Origin: Rallus limicola
Taxonomy: Eukaryota; Chordata; Aves; Gruiformes; Rallidae
Assembly (NCBI GenBank): GCA_022605955.1
Contig: JAKCOZ010000021.1
Span: 10,026,501-10,090,500 of the forward strand
DNA: 64,000 nt
Reading direction: 5' to 3'
Position numbers and translations under genes: made by a program. How positions within the stretch are numbered: the stretch's first letter is position 1; every line of letters starts with the position of its first letter. Under the pieces are notes generated by a model. It was not told where the DNA came from, ran no database searches, and worked only from the letters and a program-made list of their open reading frames with translations. Positions 46,101 to 58,400 of this stretch are shown one piece after another.

Positions 46101-49100
46101 CAGTATCAAGCACCCATTCAGATTTAGCATTGGAGCAGCTAAAATACTTAAGTAATTTAGTTAAATATAATTACAAGAGTCTAAGAGGAAAAATGTGATT
46201 TATTTCACTACAGTACCTCTAGGCTTCTTACCACATCAACCAACTCAACAAATGCTTAGAACAGGCAACTCACTAGCTTTTAAAAATTAGGAGTCAAAAT
46301 TGAACAGAAAAGATTGTTTATCTTGGCATAACAAAATTTCAGAGTTGTGTTATTACAACTGCCACTTAACATTGCAAAAGCACCTTGTTGCTCCCATTTC
46401 AACCCCTGAAGGAGTTCCTTGGATGCAATATACTAAGAAGCTAATACTATTTACTTTAGATTTTACTGTCTGCCCATGCCTTATGTTAGCTTTCCACAAA
46501 TTGCATGTAGCCTCTTAGTAGGTAAGACAGCATAATAAAATGACCTATCTTTTAAAAGAGGAAAAAACTTTCCCTCTTCCTTAGAGTGGCTTTTTGACAA
46601 AGATATTAAATTCCCAACTACCATTGCTGGAAATACAAAAAAGAAGGCAAAGTTTGTTAGAAAAAAACACTCAGATAAGTTTTTTCAGTTTATTTAAGTG
46701 AACACATGAAAGCCACAAATGCTTTGCAGGTAGAAAAGTAACTTCTGTCACTTGTAGTTCCAAAACAGAACAGACCAAAGCAGGCCCATCAATACCAGGT
46801 ATTTGTTCAGGCATTTGATTTTCAATTCCAGAAGTACAGCAAATAAAGGTCTGTGCAACTGCATGAGCTAAACAAATTATGCTGCACAAATTATGACACA
46901 TCCCAAACTCATCTTAAATTACAGGCAAATTGTCACAGATAAGGAACTAACTTAATTCTGTACTTTATTTTCAATCAAACAAACCTCTGTTCTATATGAC
47001 AAAGATGCTAATGGAATCAAAGCCTCAATTTAATCAACAGAGGTGATCGAAGCAGCCACAACTAATTCAGAACAATATACAGTGTTGGAAGTGTTAGACT
47101 GATGCCAGTCTGGATTCTTTACTCCCCAAAACCCTGAAGCAAAGACTAGTTACCAAGGGCAGGTGATGACAACTGATACTTTCTACAGAGCTTTTCCTGC
47201 TAATTAATTCTCAGCACAGTATGATCAACCCACTTAAATTTATTTCTAACTCTGTGCATTTTATCAACTCTCTTATTAAATTCACACCAGAGTAATAAAA
47301 AAAAATCCACCCTGCTTTGAATAGATACATTGAAGCTTCAAGGTGTTACAATGTAACACTAGTAACAACATCACATACCTAACCATCTAAAAACATATGG
47401 TGTTAAAATATAAACACCATAATCCCAGTCTGACAAAGTGGCTTATCTGTTCTCCTCATATGGCTACTGCCGGAGATTAAGTGGAAACACAGCCCTTTTC
47501 TGCCTATAGGTTCTATTAAAGCAAATAGTTGGCTGCTTTGGCAGCTCAGGCCTTGCTAGGCTACACCATCCTCACAGGGACAGAAGAAACACTGCCAGCA
47601 CACAGCAGCTAGCAAGCAGCCATGCTGGTACTGAACATTGGTTCTGTGTCAGGCTGCTGTGGAGCTTGTTTATTTTTTGGAGTGGGAACGTTGATGAGAG
47701 CTTCCAAGGCTGAAGTATTTCCTAAGGAAAATAAGCCTGCCTTAGGAACAGTCAGGAAGGGCTCCCACCACTGAGCAGCAGAGCTGCTTCTGGCTGAGCT
47801 GTTCTGTACATGTGCACTGTCCCCATCTATCCATACACAGACAGTGCACGTACACTCACACCTGCATATGAGCAAAGAGAAAACCACACACACAAACCAG
47901 GTTCTCTCGACTTCTCTGGATTAAAACTATTTCAAATGACAGCACTAGATTTCTCCCCTTCAGTTCCATACACTGGACACGTTCTCCTGGAGATGAACAA
48001 ATGTAACTCCAGATTTTTTTATTTGCCCTCATAAACAAAAGCAGACCCTAGCAAAAGACAACCAGAACTTTGTGCCTAGGAGACACACTCTTTTTAAAGG
48101 CAAAGCAACAAACTGAGAAGCACTCAAATTTGAGGTTTACTAACTGAAATAAGCTTGTAATTTTGAAAGCTTCAGAATGATTTATTTGGAAAGTGTGATA
48201 AGAGTAGCATACTACAAAGTTAGCTGTCAATTTACACTGACATTTAATATTTCATGTAGTAAGACTTTCAAGATTCCTTCCTGTTCTGTAATGGTCTCTC
48301 CTTGTGTATCAAGATCAGAATTTTAAGTGAAAGGCATCCAACATACAGAGCAGAAAACCCTAGCAATTTAAAGTTTATTTTCATGCACTTACATACAACC
48401 AGGAAGAGGCAGTTACTAGGGATTTGACCTAACTTTAACTGAACTAAACACAAGCAAAAAAGTGCAAGTATGTCGCCAAAGGAAGCTCTTGCAAGAAAGG
48501 AGTTGTGAATACCCTTCATGATCCATAAGTATTACAGAATTCAACCTGATGAAATAGGACTGAAGGGTTCTTTCCCCCATACATCATACTGCTTACTGCA
48601 ACACACTATAACTGGATTAAGAGATGATTCACAGACCTGAAGTGCGCTTACCTTTTCTCTGAATGAAGATCCTGAGTAGAGGATTGGCTGTAGAAACTGC
48701 TTTATGGTAATTGTCATCATTATTGATAGGCAGCAGGTCTCCATGTATGTCTGTATATCCCACAAGAACATCAACATTTGGTATCTTGTGCACGTGCTGC
48801 AGTAATCCATAAAACTCCTCAAACTTTCCAGGTTTGGATCTCTCCAGAGAAAATCGTCGAAATTCTGCTCCAAACTACAACAAAATATATTTCACCTCAT
48901 TAACACAGGAAGCTACCATCCTCTAGCAACAGAACGATTCGAGTGTTAAGCCAGAAGTGTTATGCACACTAAGTAATGGTCTTGATAAAACACATACCTT
49001 TAACTATACAAAGTAATTTTCATTGGTCCCTTTAGGTCAAAGCACTCACTAGTATGGGAGCTCAGCATTAAGGTGACAAAGTGGAGCAAGAATAATTGCA

Positions 49101-52100
49101 GATTCTTACATGCTTATGAAATAGCCATGCTTCAGTAAGGGACAGAATTCACATCCAGCACTGAAGCTGGTGGATCAAAACCAAGACCACGATTAGCCTC
49201 CTATAGTATGTGACTACCTGGAACTTTTTCAAAGAAATTCCAGTGCACTTTGGAATGGTATGTATAGATTGCTATACAGCTATTGCTAACCTACACAAGA
49301 CAGAGTAGCTTTCAGATTCTCAGTTGTTTGGACAAGAAGTAACACTTTGACCTGAAGACTACAAAAAACGGCTGCTGCTTTTCAGTACAAACTCTGTGCA
49401 GTAACACTGTAGTAAGCTGATCTCAAGACAATTCTGCTGTGGCCTAAAGATAGATATAAAGGAGGCAGGCAGCCACTACTCCTCAAGAGCACTCAGAAGA
49501 TTTGCCTGCATGATCAAGACTCCAATCTTGATGGCACAGTCTTTTAAAACATGCCTGTATCCAGGGTATAAACCAGACCAGATTCGGGAGATATAAAAGA
49601 CACACACCCCCTTTTTAATCACTGGCCCTGTATTTTCAGGGGTAGCTTTTAATTTAGTCAGCATGATCACTCAGAAGATAAAACACAGGCTCCCTAGTTA
49701 CTCCAGCTGCATTCTCCTATGTAACAGACATGAAATGATTCAGTGGTGGCAGACATTAAGACTAAACTGGGTACAAATAAAAGAGTAGGCACTTGATACA
49801 GACTAGAAAAATTTAATTTTACTTAGCATAGCTAGTACATTGTAGCATCCTGCCCAAGACAGGCAGGACCCCAAGCAAACAGAATAATTGGATAAAACCT
49901 CTGCATCAGGCACACACAACACACCAAAGATGCTAAAAGGAATGAAGAGCCAGCAGCAGCCAAGTTAAGAGCAGATCAGCTCACATATGAATTAAAAGGC
50001 TAAAAACTAATCATTAAAAAGTAGAAAACACAAAGTCATCGGTTAGTGGCTCTGTGCATGTGCAAATTCTATTGCTGGCTTATATGGAGACTTGAAATAC
50101 TTTCTTTAGCAAGTGTAGTTCTAAGCAGAACGGAAGGGCCCAAGGAACAAAGCCCTCTGACTGGAAGTTTGAGCCTCCCAGTATCACAGGAGTGGGCGTA
50201 CAGAGCAAAGGTGCACATCACCAAGCCTCCAGACCTACCTTTGCTCACATTTGATTACAACCTCTTGCAGAATAAAAGCTCTGAAGTTTTCACATACAAA
50301 GAAAGGAATGAAAACAAGGAGACAAAGACCCCTTTGTGAGCACATTAACACCACGCTAACTCAAACACAGCGAAACAAGCTGCACCTCCCAAAAGCCCAG
50401 CCTTCCTCCCAAAGTTTCTAATGAAGGAATAATGATCTGGGAACATTCCTCTTCTAGGAACACTCCAATTACAGAAACATTAGCTAACAGTAAGAAGGGA
50501 TGATTCATACCTGCTTACAAAAAAAAAAAGAGCAAAGAAACGCCTGGAGGAGGAACTCCAATCACGTCAGAAGCAGGACACTTCATCATGACGTCAGTGA
50601 AAGACTTTACCCTGTGCCACTCATCCCTTTCTTCAGCTATGTGAAGTATGAATGCCACAGGAATTGTCTATGCATTGCATCAACTTCGCTTGTTTCACTT
50701 CAAAAGACTACATACCTTAAACGTAATTCCATAATAAAAGTTTTAAAAGCCAACAATTTCCCTCTCAGTTTGGAGTAAAAGTTAAACCCTGTTACAACAG
50801 GTGTGTAAAGGGACAGATCTTCGGTTGGCCTTGATGATCTTAGTGGTCTTCTTCAAGCTTAAAGGTTCTATGATCTCTTCTTCCCCCCCCCAAATTTTAT
50901 ACCCAGATGGTGTAAGTACCCAGAGACTAGCAACCTGTGATCTCCTAGCACTCAATGTCATTTTAAAGTAGGTAAGAGACAAAAAGTAGAATGATGCAAT
51001 TTCATCACTTATTTTAACCCTTGAAATGTTTTCACTGCATGTCAAACATCACACTCCAATTAAATAGGCTGCACTTCTGCACTTACAACTTCAAAGTTTA
51101 CAGTGAAAGACTGGAAGAAACTAGCTTAAAGAGAAGGCTTCTTGCCACCTGAGCTCTTCACAGATGATGCTGTTACACTGGTAACTGCTCTGCGGAAACA
51201 TGCCACAAGCCGTGTCAGCTTACTAGGAAATTACTAGAGATTCCTAAATTAGTCTTACTTGAGTTGAGTGAGGTATTTAAGACCTCTGTCAGACAGCACA
51301 TTGCTGCTATAGTGTAAGTCTCCAGCAACAAGAGAACATGAACTACAGTAACCTCACCTGTCTTATCAGTACATTAGATTTCATTCTCAAAACATATTTT
51401 TCCAAGTTGTAAGGCAGGAGAAACCTGAACCTTGCATCTAAAGAACTAGAAGTTTATTTTGGTTCTTTGATACCATCACCAGGAACTTTAGGTTTGAGGT
51501 ATAAAATTCTGTTTTCTATGACAAGAAAAGGGCTAACTGGAGAAAATACACGGTGGGGATTCCCCAGGGCAAGTTCAGACCAGTTGCCCAAATTGAATAG
51601 AAGAGACTCGCAAAGGGATTTTGCTCATCTAACTGCATCTACAGTTGGCATAGCTTTGTCAGCTGGAGCACGATTACTGATTTGGGGTAAATAAATAGAG
51701 AGCTGTACCTCGCTGATAAGCTGTCAAAGTCTAGACCGCTCCACAGCAGTGGACCCCTCCACCTCCCACACAAGCCTATCTTCTTTCTCTTTAGGATGCA
51801 TTATTTTCATACAAGGAAGAGGACTCCTATGCTATGTTAAATCAAGGTGCTGTTAAATAATGCATTAGTGACAAGTGGTTCTAGGAATGTCTTGAAACTG
51901 GCTTCATTACATGCACTTAAGAGACAGTCCCTATTCATTAGGGCTTCTACACCGCTCTCTACAAACACCAAAGAACACATCATGCAAGTAATCCCTGATG
52001 TATTTTAAATCAAGGAAAACACACAACAGGGGAACAGTAAGCCTAGAGTTTTGGACAGAGGTAACAAGACATTTTGCTAATTAACACATCGTGCTGATTA

Positions 52101-53546
52101 CTCTCAATCTTAGAAGAGCATGGGGAAAAACAAGACTTCACCAGCCACAGTAACAGCATGTTTAATATCTGAAATCATTACCACCTATTCCTGGGCTTTC
52201 TGGCTTTGTCCACGTGCACATTTAACACTCCAAAGAAACCCTCATCCAAGCTACAGAGACTAACCATTATTTTCCAGAAATTTCAGCACAGAACATCGCA
52301 AGTTCTGACTTCACCTATACCACTACTGTGACGCTGAGGGAAGGTACAGAATACAAACAGGCTGCAAAGCAGCTTTAAAAAAAAGCCTCCAAAAGATGTA
52401 TTTTTCTATCAACGAAAGAAAACGCATTCTCACGTAGGTGTGCTTTCAATTTGCCTAGAAAATGAAAAGAGAGCTTCAAGTCAGGTTACACACGTTTATT
52501 TAACTAATAGGCTGATGCTTCACCTAATAAAGCACATCCAACACCTTTGCAATTGTTAACTGCAGAATGACATGGCAACAAAATACTACAAGTATAAATC
52601 TGAACAACGCTCCAATTTCTTTCAGAACAAAGTTTTGTCAGCAAGATTGTGCCTAACCAGCACATGAAAAATTAACAATAAGAACAGACACAGATACACC
52701 TAAGAGAGAACCTGCTGAACTGTGCAAAGCTTTGACAAGAATCTCAGTATAAGCCACAACACACAGACACACGTTCACAGAGCAATTGCCAGTGTGCAAT
52801 CCTCAGATAACCTCTAAACCAAGGCAAGCTCTGCTCCAAGTTGTTAGTCAGGGCTTACCTCTACCAAGTAACGCAAGCTAAAAGAATGTGATCTACTTGC
52901 CCCCCCCCCCGCCCCCGAAGTACAGAAACGCAGAGCCACCAAGTTAAATAGAAAATTAGTACAGAAACAGTCACGAAGTTAAGGAGTGTAATCCTTCTCC
53001 AATTCAGACGGGAAACAGCTTCCAGAATTTGTGCATTACGGTTCTAAACACCTGCTTCAGCCCAGACATCCCAAACCTCACCCAGACAGCCACTCCTCTG
53101 CTTTTCAGCCCATGCTCCGCTACCCCGTTTCTGCGAAGCGCTTCGAAGCCACTTCCCCCCAGGCAGCGCCGCGCCGCCAGAGTCCCGCACCGCCGGGCAG
53201 CCCGGGCCCGGGCGCGCCGGGGCAGGTGGGGGAGCCCGGCCCAGGGGCCGCCGCCTCCCCGAGCCCGAGGGGCGCTTAAGCGACAGCGGGCCCGCGCGCC
53301 AGGGGACACCGGCCCCTCGCCCCCGGTGCCGCTTCGGCAGGTGAGTCAGCAGCTCTCCCTGCCCCCCCGCCCTCCTCCGCCGCGACACTACGGCCAGACG
53401 CCCCCGCAGGGCAGGGCCGGGCCGGCTCCTTCCCGCCCCGCCGCCGCCCGCGGCCCGCAGGCGTCGCGGCCGGCACCTACCTTACTCTTCACCTCCATGG
53501 TGCCCAGGCCCCGGCTGCCCGCGGCCCCGCGGTGAGGCCGGTTCAT
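42333..53546 (-). CDS. PARD6B: PARD6B, partitioning defective 6 homolog beta (three coding exons)
   Basis: The minus-strand exons 53481-53546, 48652-48874 and 42333-43159 (66 + 223 + 827 nt) splice into 371 residues plus stop; human PAR6B is 372. PAR6B is the adaptor of the apical polarity complex, joining atypical PKC (PB1 domain), GTP-bound CDC42/RAC (semi-CRIB plus PDZ) and PAR3, at tight junctions and the apical cortex. Visible: N-terminus [20 protein letters not shown], a PB1 domain from about residue 16 to 96 with the acidic stretch [14 protein letters not shown], a semi-CRIB near 131-146 ([16 protein letters not shown]), a PDZ near 157-250 with the ligand loop PLGFYI, an acidic DEEDIIIEE stretch, and the conserved C-terminus EEDGTIITL. 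All introns are GT/AG. Identity is certain; the ATG 16 codons downstream (MEVKSK) is a possible alternative start. Confidence 0.98.
43160..48651 (-). other. PARD6B: PARD6B intron 2
   Basis: The intron runs from gtaagc to cttacag. It is AT-rich with no exon, RNA gene or clear transposon that I can support. Confidence 0.85.
48652..48874 (-). CDS. PARD6B: PARD6B coding exon 2 (PB1 domain)
   Basis: The acceptor tttgttgtag is followed by TTTGGAGCAGAATTT and the donor is AAAAG|gtaagc. It encodes [20 protein letters not shown] and the rest of the PB1 domain to IFIQRK, and ends in phase 1. A different frame across this exon is also open but is a shadow. Confidence 0.97.
48875..53480 (-). other. PARD6B: PARD6B intron 1
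   Basis: The intron runs from gtaggt to ttgttgtag. It contains a CR1 tail at 50820-50877 and C-runs near 50885 and 52900-52917. No other gene was recognised. Confidence 0.85.
50820..50877 (+). mobile_element. CR1 3' tail in PARD6B intron 1
   Basis: The stretch ttggccttgatgatcttag, tggtcttcttcaagcttaaa and ggttctatgat matches the terminal CR1 3' segment in the plus orientation, antisense to PARD6B. Only the last 60 bases or so remain. Confidence 0.75.
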
Positions 53547-54350
53547 GCCGCCGGAGGGTCGGTGTCTCGCCTTCTCTCCGCGCTCTCCCCGGGAGCCCCC
53601 GAGCGCGCTGCGGGAACGGGAGGGAAGGCAGGCAGAAAGGGAGTGCGAGCGGCGCGGCCCGAAGCCAACTGCCCCCGGCAACCACGGCCGCTCCGCCGGC
53701 TCCTGCCGCCGCGACGCCGCCACCTCAGACAGGGGCGAAGGGGCGGGGCCACGGCGGCTCCTGGCACCTGCCGCGCCGCGAGCCAGCGGGCAGCCGCGGG
53801 GCGGAGCGACCGCGCGGCGCCGCCACAGCGCCTGCGCCGCAGGGAGGGGCGCTGGCCAGCGGGAGGCGGAGCGGCGCACCTGCCGCTTGCGAGCATGCGC
53901 AGTCGCTGGCTGCAGGAGGGGACGCGCACCTGCGCCTGGCTCGGCGGGGTTCCAAGATGGAGGCGGCGGTGCGGGCAGGAGGAGGGGCTGGTGCTGATAA
54001 GGAAGTCTTTTTTTTTCCTCCCCTTCCCCTCCTAGGGAGCAGCTGTGGGATGTGTCTGGAAACCTTTGCCCTGCAGTAGCTGGGTCCGGTGTGTACACAC
54101 GAGGCTGCGACGCTTGAAGCGCGGGTCCCCGCCTTCTCAGCGCCTCGCTCCCCCCGCTGGGGCCCGCCGGGCCTTGGGCTGCGCCCCTCGCTGCGGGAAC
54201 CCACCAGTCCGCCGCCCTGCGCCCTCCCTCAGGGCTGGGGAGCTCTGTCCGGCAGCCTGCCAGGCCTCGGCGCCTTGCAGCCGCCCTGCCGGGAGCCCCG
54301 GGCCTGCAGTATCCGGACGCATCGGGGTCTTGCCGCTGTAGTTCTGGAAC
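53100..54350. promoter_or_regulatory. PARD6B: CpG-island promoter of PARD6B
   Basis: This GC/CpG-rich island covers PARD6B exon 1 and its upstream side. NRF1-like sites occur at about 53893-53902 (gcatgcgcag) and 53829-53839 (gcgcctgcgcc), with GC boxes near 53737 (ggggcggggcc). At 53953-53966 the plus strand reads ccaagATGGAGGCGG, a YY1-type element pointing away from PARD6B. The architecture is that of a TATA-less, possibly bidirectional promoter. Confidence 0.8.
53481..53546 (-). CDS. PARD6B: PARD6B coding exon 1
   Basis: Twenty-two codons run from the ATG at 53546-53544 to the donor AAG|gtaggt. The start was chosen because [10 protein letters not shown] parallels the mammalian start MNRSHRHGAG. 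It lies inside the CpG island. It ends in phase 0. Confidence 0.95.
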
Positions 54351-54644
54351 CTCACTGGCGCTGGAGAGCGTGCTGGTAGTACATAAAATAAGCCTAGATA
54401 GGGCTGAAATTTTGAACTCTCCTCAGGATGCACCTGTATGCACGTCTCACGTGTTGAGGAGTTTTTCTCACTTCAACCTCGAGTAATATCACAGGATCTG
54501 GTAACGTGTCCGAGTGGTTCTCTTAGGTAACCTTGCTTTTTGGCTCAATTCTCAGTTAAGTTATTTTCATATAAAAGTCTGCCTAGCTATCCTGAGACAG
54601 ATACTGACAAACCTCCTTAGCGGAGAGACTATTCTGTCCTAAAG

Positions 54645-54720
54645 AACCTGCTTTGGCAGGGGGATTGGATTTGATGATCTCTTAAGGTCCCTTCCAACCC
54701 TTGCCCTTCTGTGATTAACA
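54645..54720 (+). mobile_element. CR1 3'-end fragment
   Basis: Plus-strand 'tttggcagggggattggatt', 'tgatgatctcttaaggtccc' and 'ttccaaccc' is the CR1 3' terminal sequence. It lies in opposite orientation to the larger CR1 that starts 44 bases to the right. Confidence 0.85.
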
Positions 54721-54763
54721 CCTCAAAATCTGAATAAATCACTCACAGGATTTACATGCATTC

Positions 54764-55490
54764 ACAGGAATCACAGAATCACAGAGTCTTAGGGGTTGGA
54801 AGGGACCTCAAGAGATCATCAGGTCCAACCCCCCTGCCAAAGCAGGCTCCCTGTCTCATATTGCATAGATAGGCATCCAGATGAGACTTGAATATCTCCA
54901 GAGAAGGAGACTCCACCACCTCCCTGGGCAGCCTATTCCACTGCTCCGTCACCCTCACTGTGAAAAAGTTCATCCGCATGTTGGTGCGGAACTTCCTATG
55001 CTCCAGCTTACAGCCATTGCCCCTAGTCCTGTCCCCACAGACCACTGAAAATGGGCTGGCCAATTCCCCCTGCATCCCAAGTCTAAGATATTTATAAACA
55101 CTAATTAGGTCCCCCCTAAGTCTTCTTTTCTCCAGGCTGAACAGACCCAGCTCACTCAGCCTTTTCTCATAGGTGAGATGTTCCAGGCCCCTAATCATCT
55201 TCGCTGCCCTTCTCTGGACTCTCTCCAGAAGGTCCCTGTCTTTTTTATACCAGGGAGCCCAGAACTGGACACAGTACTCCAGGTGGGGCCTGACCAAAGC
55301 AGAGTAGAGGGGGAGGATCACTTCCTTCTACCTGCTGGACACACTCTTCCTGATGCATCCCAGGATCCCATTGGCTCTTTTAGCCACCAGTGCACACTGC
55401 TGGCTCATAGCCAACCTGTCATCAACCAGGACCCCCAGGTCCTTCTCCACAGAGCTCTTTTCCAGCAGGTCATCCCCCAGCCAAAGAAGA
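54764..55490 (-). mobile_element. 5'-truncated CR1 LINE with ORF2 C-terminal end
   Basis: The minus strand reads the last part of CR1 ORF2: about 180 residues from [17 protein letters not shown] through [17 protein letters not shown] and [20 protein letters not shown] to PTPKTL, then the CR1 3' end and a tail of imperfect 'gattctgtgattcctgtga' octamer type. The reading frame is intact over 54779-55321 and remains CR1-like, but broken, to about 55490. The reverse transcriptase catalytic motif and the endonuclease are absent, so it cannot move by itself. The intact frame suggests a relatively young insertion. Confidence 0.93.
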
Positions 55491-58400
55491 AAGCATGTTC
55501 ATTAATCTAGTTACGTTAAACCTTTGAAATACTGATCTCTCCCTAATCTGTAAACCTGACAGGAGAGAGCTCGCCATAAGGCACACTTGTGTAGGTATTA
55601 TGGCTGTGAAGGGACTTCAAACAACTCCTTGCAGTTGAGGCATGGTATGAGTGTCTAGTCCTCAAGTCTCAGTTGGTAATGAGTAATTAAAAAAAAAAAA
55701 AAAAGCCATCCAGTGCTGAATCACTTAAGTCAGTGCTGGTTTTAGTACAGTTGATCTTTCTCCCATCATGCCAAAGGCAAAGAAATTGCAGCTATCACTC
55801 GAGCCAAGACAAGCTGTAATTAGTACAGAGGATGTCGTTAATTGTTAAGTATAGCTTGCTGTCAGACAGCATCTACTAATTCAAGTCTTCCCGTCCTTTA
55901 TCTGGTGTATTTTGGTTCTACACTGCAAAAGGATACATAGAGAATGCAGTCTGTAAATTTAGATAAAATTTGTGATACTGGTGTAATAGGAGATAGATTA
56001 CAGCTATGTGAGCAAGACTTGGATAAAACCTCTTATTTTTCACGCTGTAGTTACAAAATTGAAAAGTTTGGACTGCTTTCCATTTCTGACTATTGCAGCG
56101 TGTTTTGCTTAATTAGCTGTAGGAAAGCACAGAGGAGAGCAGTACCTTCCCCAGGTTCTAAAGGTTCAAAGAGAGGTTTGCCTCTCTTTTTTGGGGAGAT
56201 GGAGAAAGAACCTCCTGAAGACAATTTGTGCTTAAAGCCAGGGTGAAGCTAATTTTATTGCTATAGATTTATGAAGTATTGTCTTAAGATAATTTTTTTT
56301 TTCTGTTGTGCATTCCTAGCATGGTTTGAGTGCCATACAGTGGGTGTGGTAGCATGCTTAAGGAGTCAGGGCAAATTCATTTCAAGTCACTGGAACCAGC
56401 GTAATAAAAAGTATTAATCACTGGCATGCTTTCATCACGAGGAGCTGATGTATGAGGAAGGAATGTGATAAACAATTTGATGTCAGATAAAGGTAGAGAG
56501 AGGCAGGCTTTTTATGCCAGTCGTAGCACAAGTTTGTAGAGCTATTTTAGTCACAAGTTCTGCAAAACCTGTGATTCAGACTTGATCAAGCTATTCATGG
56601 CATGTTCAGTTTCAACTTCTGTCAAGTTGAAAGACAGGTTTGGTTTCCTGATCTCTGGACAGTTTGGGGATGTTTTTTTGGGAGGCAGGTTTTTTCCTTT
56701 TGTTTTGGTGTAGAAATGCGATCACAAAGTCCACCATGGGGTATAGTGAGATTCTAATGCTTCTTTCTTATCTGGGGACTTCCAACTTCTTGAGTGGGAT
56801 GGTATTCCAGACAGCTCTCCTGGGAGTTGAAGGCATACTTCAAAGAATAAAGCACTGAAAATATCAATGTATGTTCAGTGGTATTGATGGCCCACCTAGA
56901 CTTTTTTTTTTGTGTATTTTTTTTTTGTGTAATTCAGGGCTTGTGCTGGTTTTATATTTAACATAAAGTCTTCCTTATTTACACTGTCAGTACTGGCTCC
57001 AAAGAGTGATGTTGGAGTCAGTAGATTGTAATCCAATCTTGCGTTGGAGTTCATGAGAGGTTGGAGTTTTTATGATGGGAAGAGAAAAATGAAAGTGGAG
57101 AAGAGAAGCTTTATTTAAAAAAAGGTAATAAGAAGGTCATACCACAGATTCTCTTGCTCTTAAAAACAAGATAATTAAAATCTGTATTGAAAAGCTTTAA
57201 TTCTGATACCTTTAGCAATCCCACACATTAATCTTGCCTACCAGTCACATCTCCCTACAGAGAGAGCTGTGGTTACACTCGGGTAACTGCATTTTCAGCA
57301 TATGGGGGACACGTGGCCTCCAATTGCTTTTGCTGTCCCGTGATAAGTGAGGGGAACAGACAAAGCAGTTTTGTTGTAAAGACATCTGATATTCAGAAAT
57401 GCAAATAATATTATAGAGCTCTATTTATAGGTGCCCATGAAGCCACAGAAATACATTTCATAACATGCTGTTAATACTCCTGATCCTGGAGCAGGAGATG
57501 TGCATTTACAAATGTTGAATTAGGTGGAATTTGAGCAGGGTAGCTTGTTGTGTTTTATCTCCATGAAATACAATCCATACCAACAGCAGTATATAAACAC
57601 AAGAACAAAGCTCATCAAGCAACCCCCATTGCATGGCATTTTAGTTAATTTATTAATAATAGTAATATTTAAATAACACCTGTATTATAAAAATTTTATT
57701 ATCCTGAAACTGTGACAGATGTGGGATTTTGTGGATTTTAATTTTGGTTTTATTTTTTTCCTTGGGGGAACCAATAGTTCATATGGGAATTAATGTATTT
57801 TGTTTCTAACTGTAAAGCTATAAAAATACTTTTAGTGTCGAAGTAGTGATCTAAAAGTTCATTGCTTCCTTTGTACAGAAATCAACAATACAGTACAATC
57901 CTACTAATAGTACAGTTGCTGTGTAGGCACAAGTGTATGAGCGTGGCACAGCAGTGCTCTCCAGCTAGGGGCTGCTGCTTCTATTCTGGATAGATTTTAG
58001 CAGTGCATTTTCTGTACAGGTACCTGAGAAGGCTTGAGAAATGTCTCTGTATTGAAAAAAAAAAAAAAAGCCAGAACTCTAGAACTGCAACACTTGGGTT
58101 TAAGTATCTACTGTAAAGAAGCTAGGAGCATATAAATCCAAAGTAGTGTACACTTCAAATGGTATTTTTGCTCAATAAATAGATATTATAAAGCATGTAC
58201 CTTGTTAACTGAAGAACCCAGGGGGAGTAGAGAGGGACTCCATGCTGTGGCTTCCTGCCACAGAACTGAAGCTGTAACAGCCATGGGAGCAGCATGGAGC
58301 TCTGGTTAGGACTGAGGTCAGTGTGCTTGGTCTCAGGGTGTACCATTATGGAATTACCTCTTTAGTAGTGAGAGATTCCCGTCAATTATATCAGGCTTTC

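Noticed and set aside
48541..48873. 110-codon minus-strand frame over PARD6B exon 2
   Set aside because: It is out of frame with the PB1-encoding frame, which is flanked by consensus splice sites and matches PAR6B.
53388..54098. 236-codon minus-strand frame over the PARD6B island
   Set aside because: It contains the true PARD6B start [10 protein letters not shown], but the rest is 5' flank and intron read-through. Only 53481-53546 is coding.
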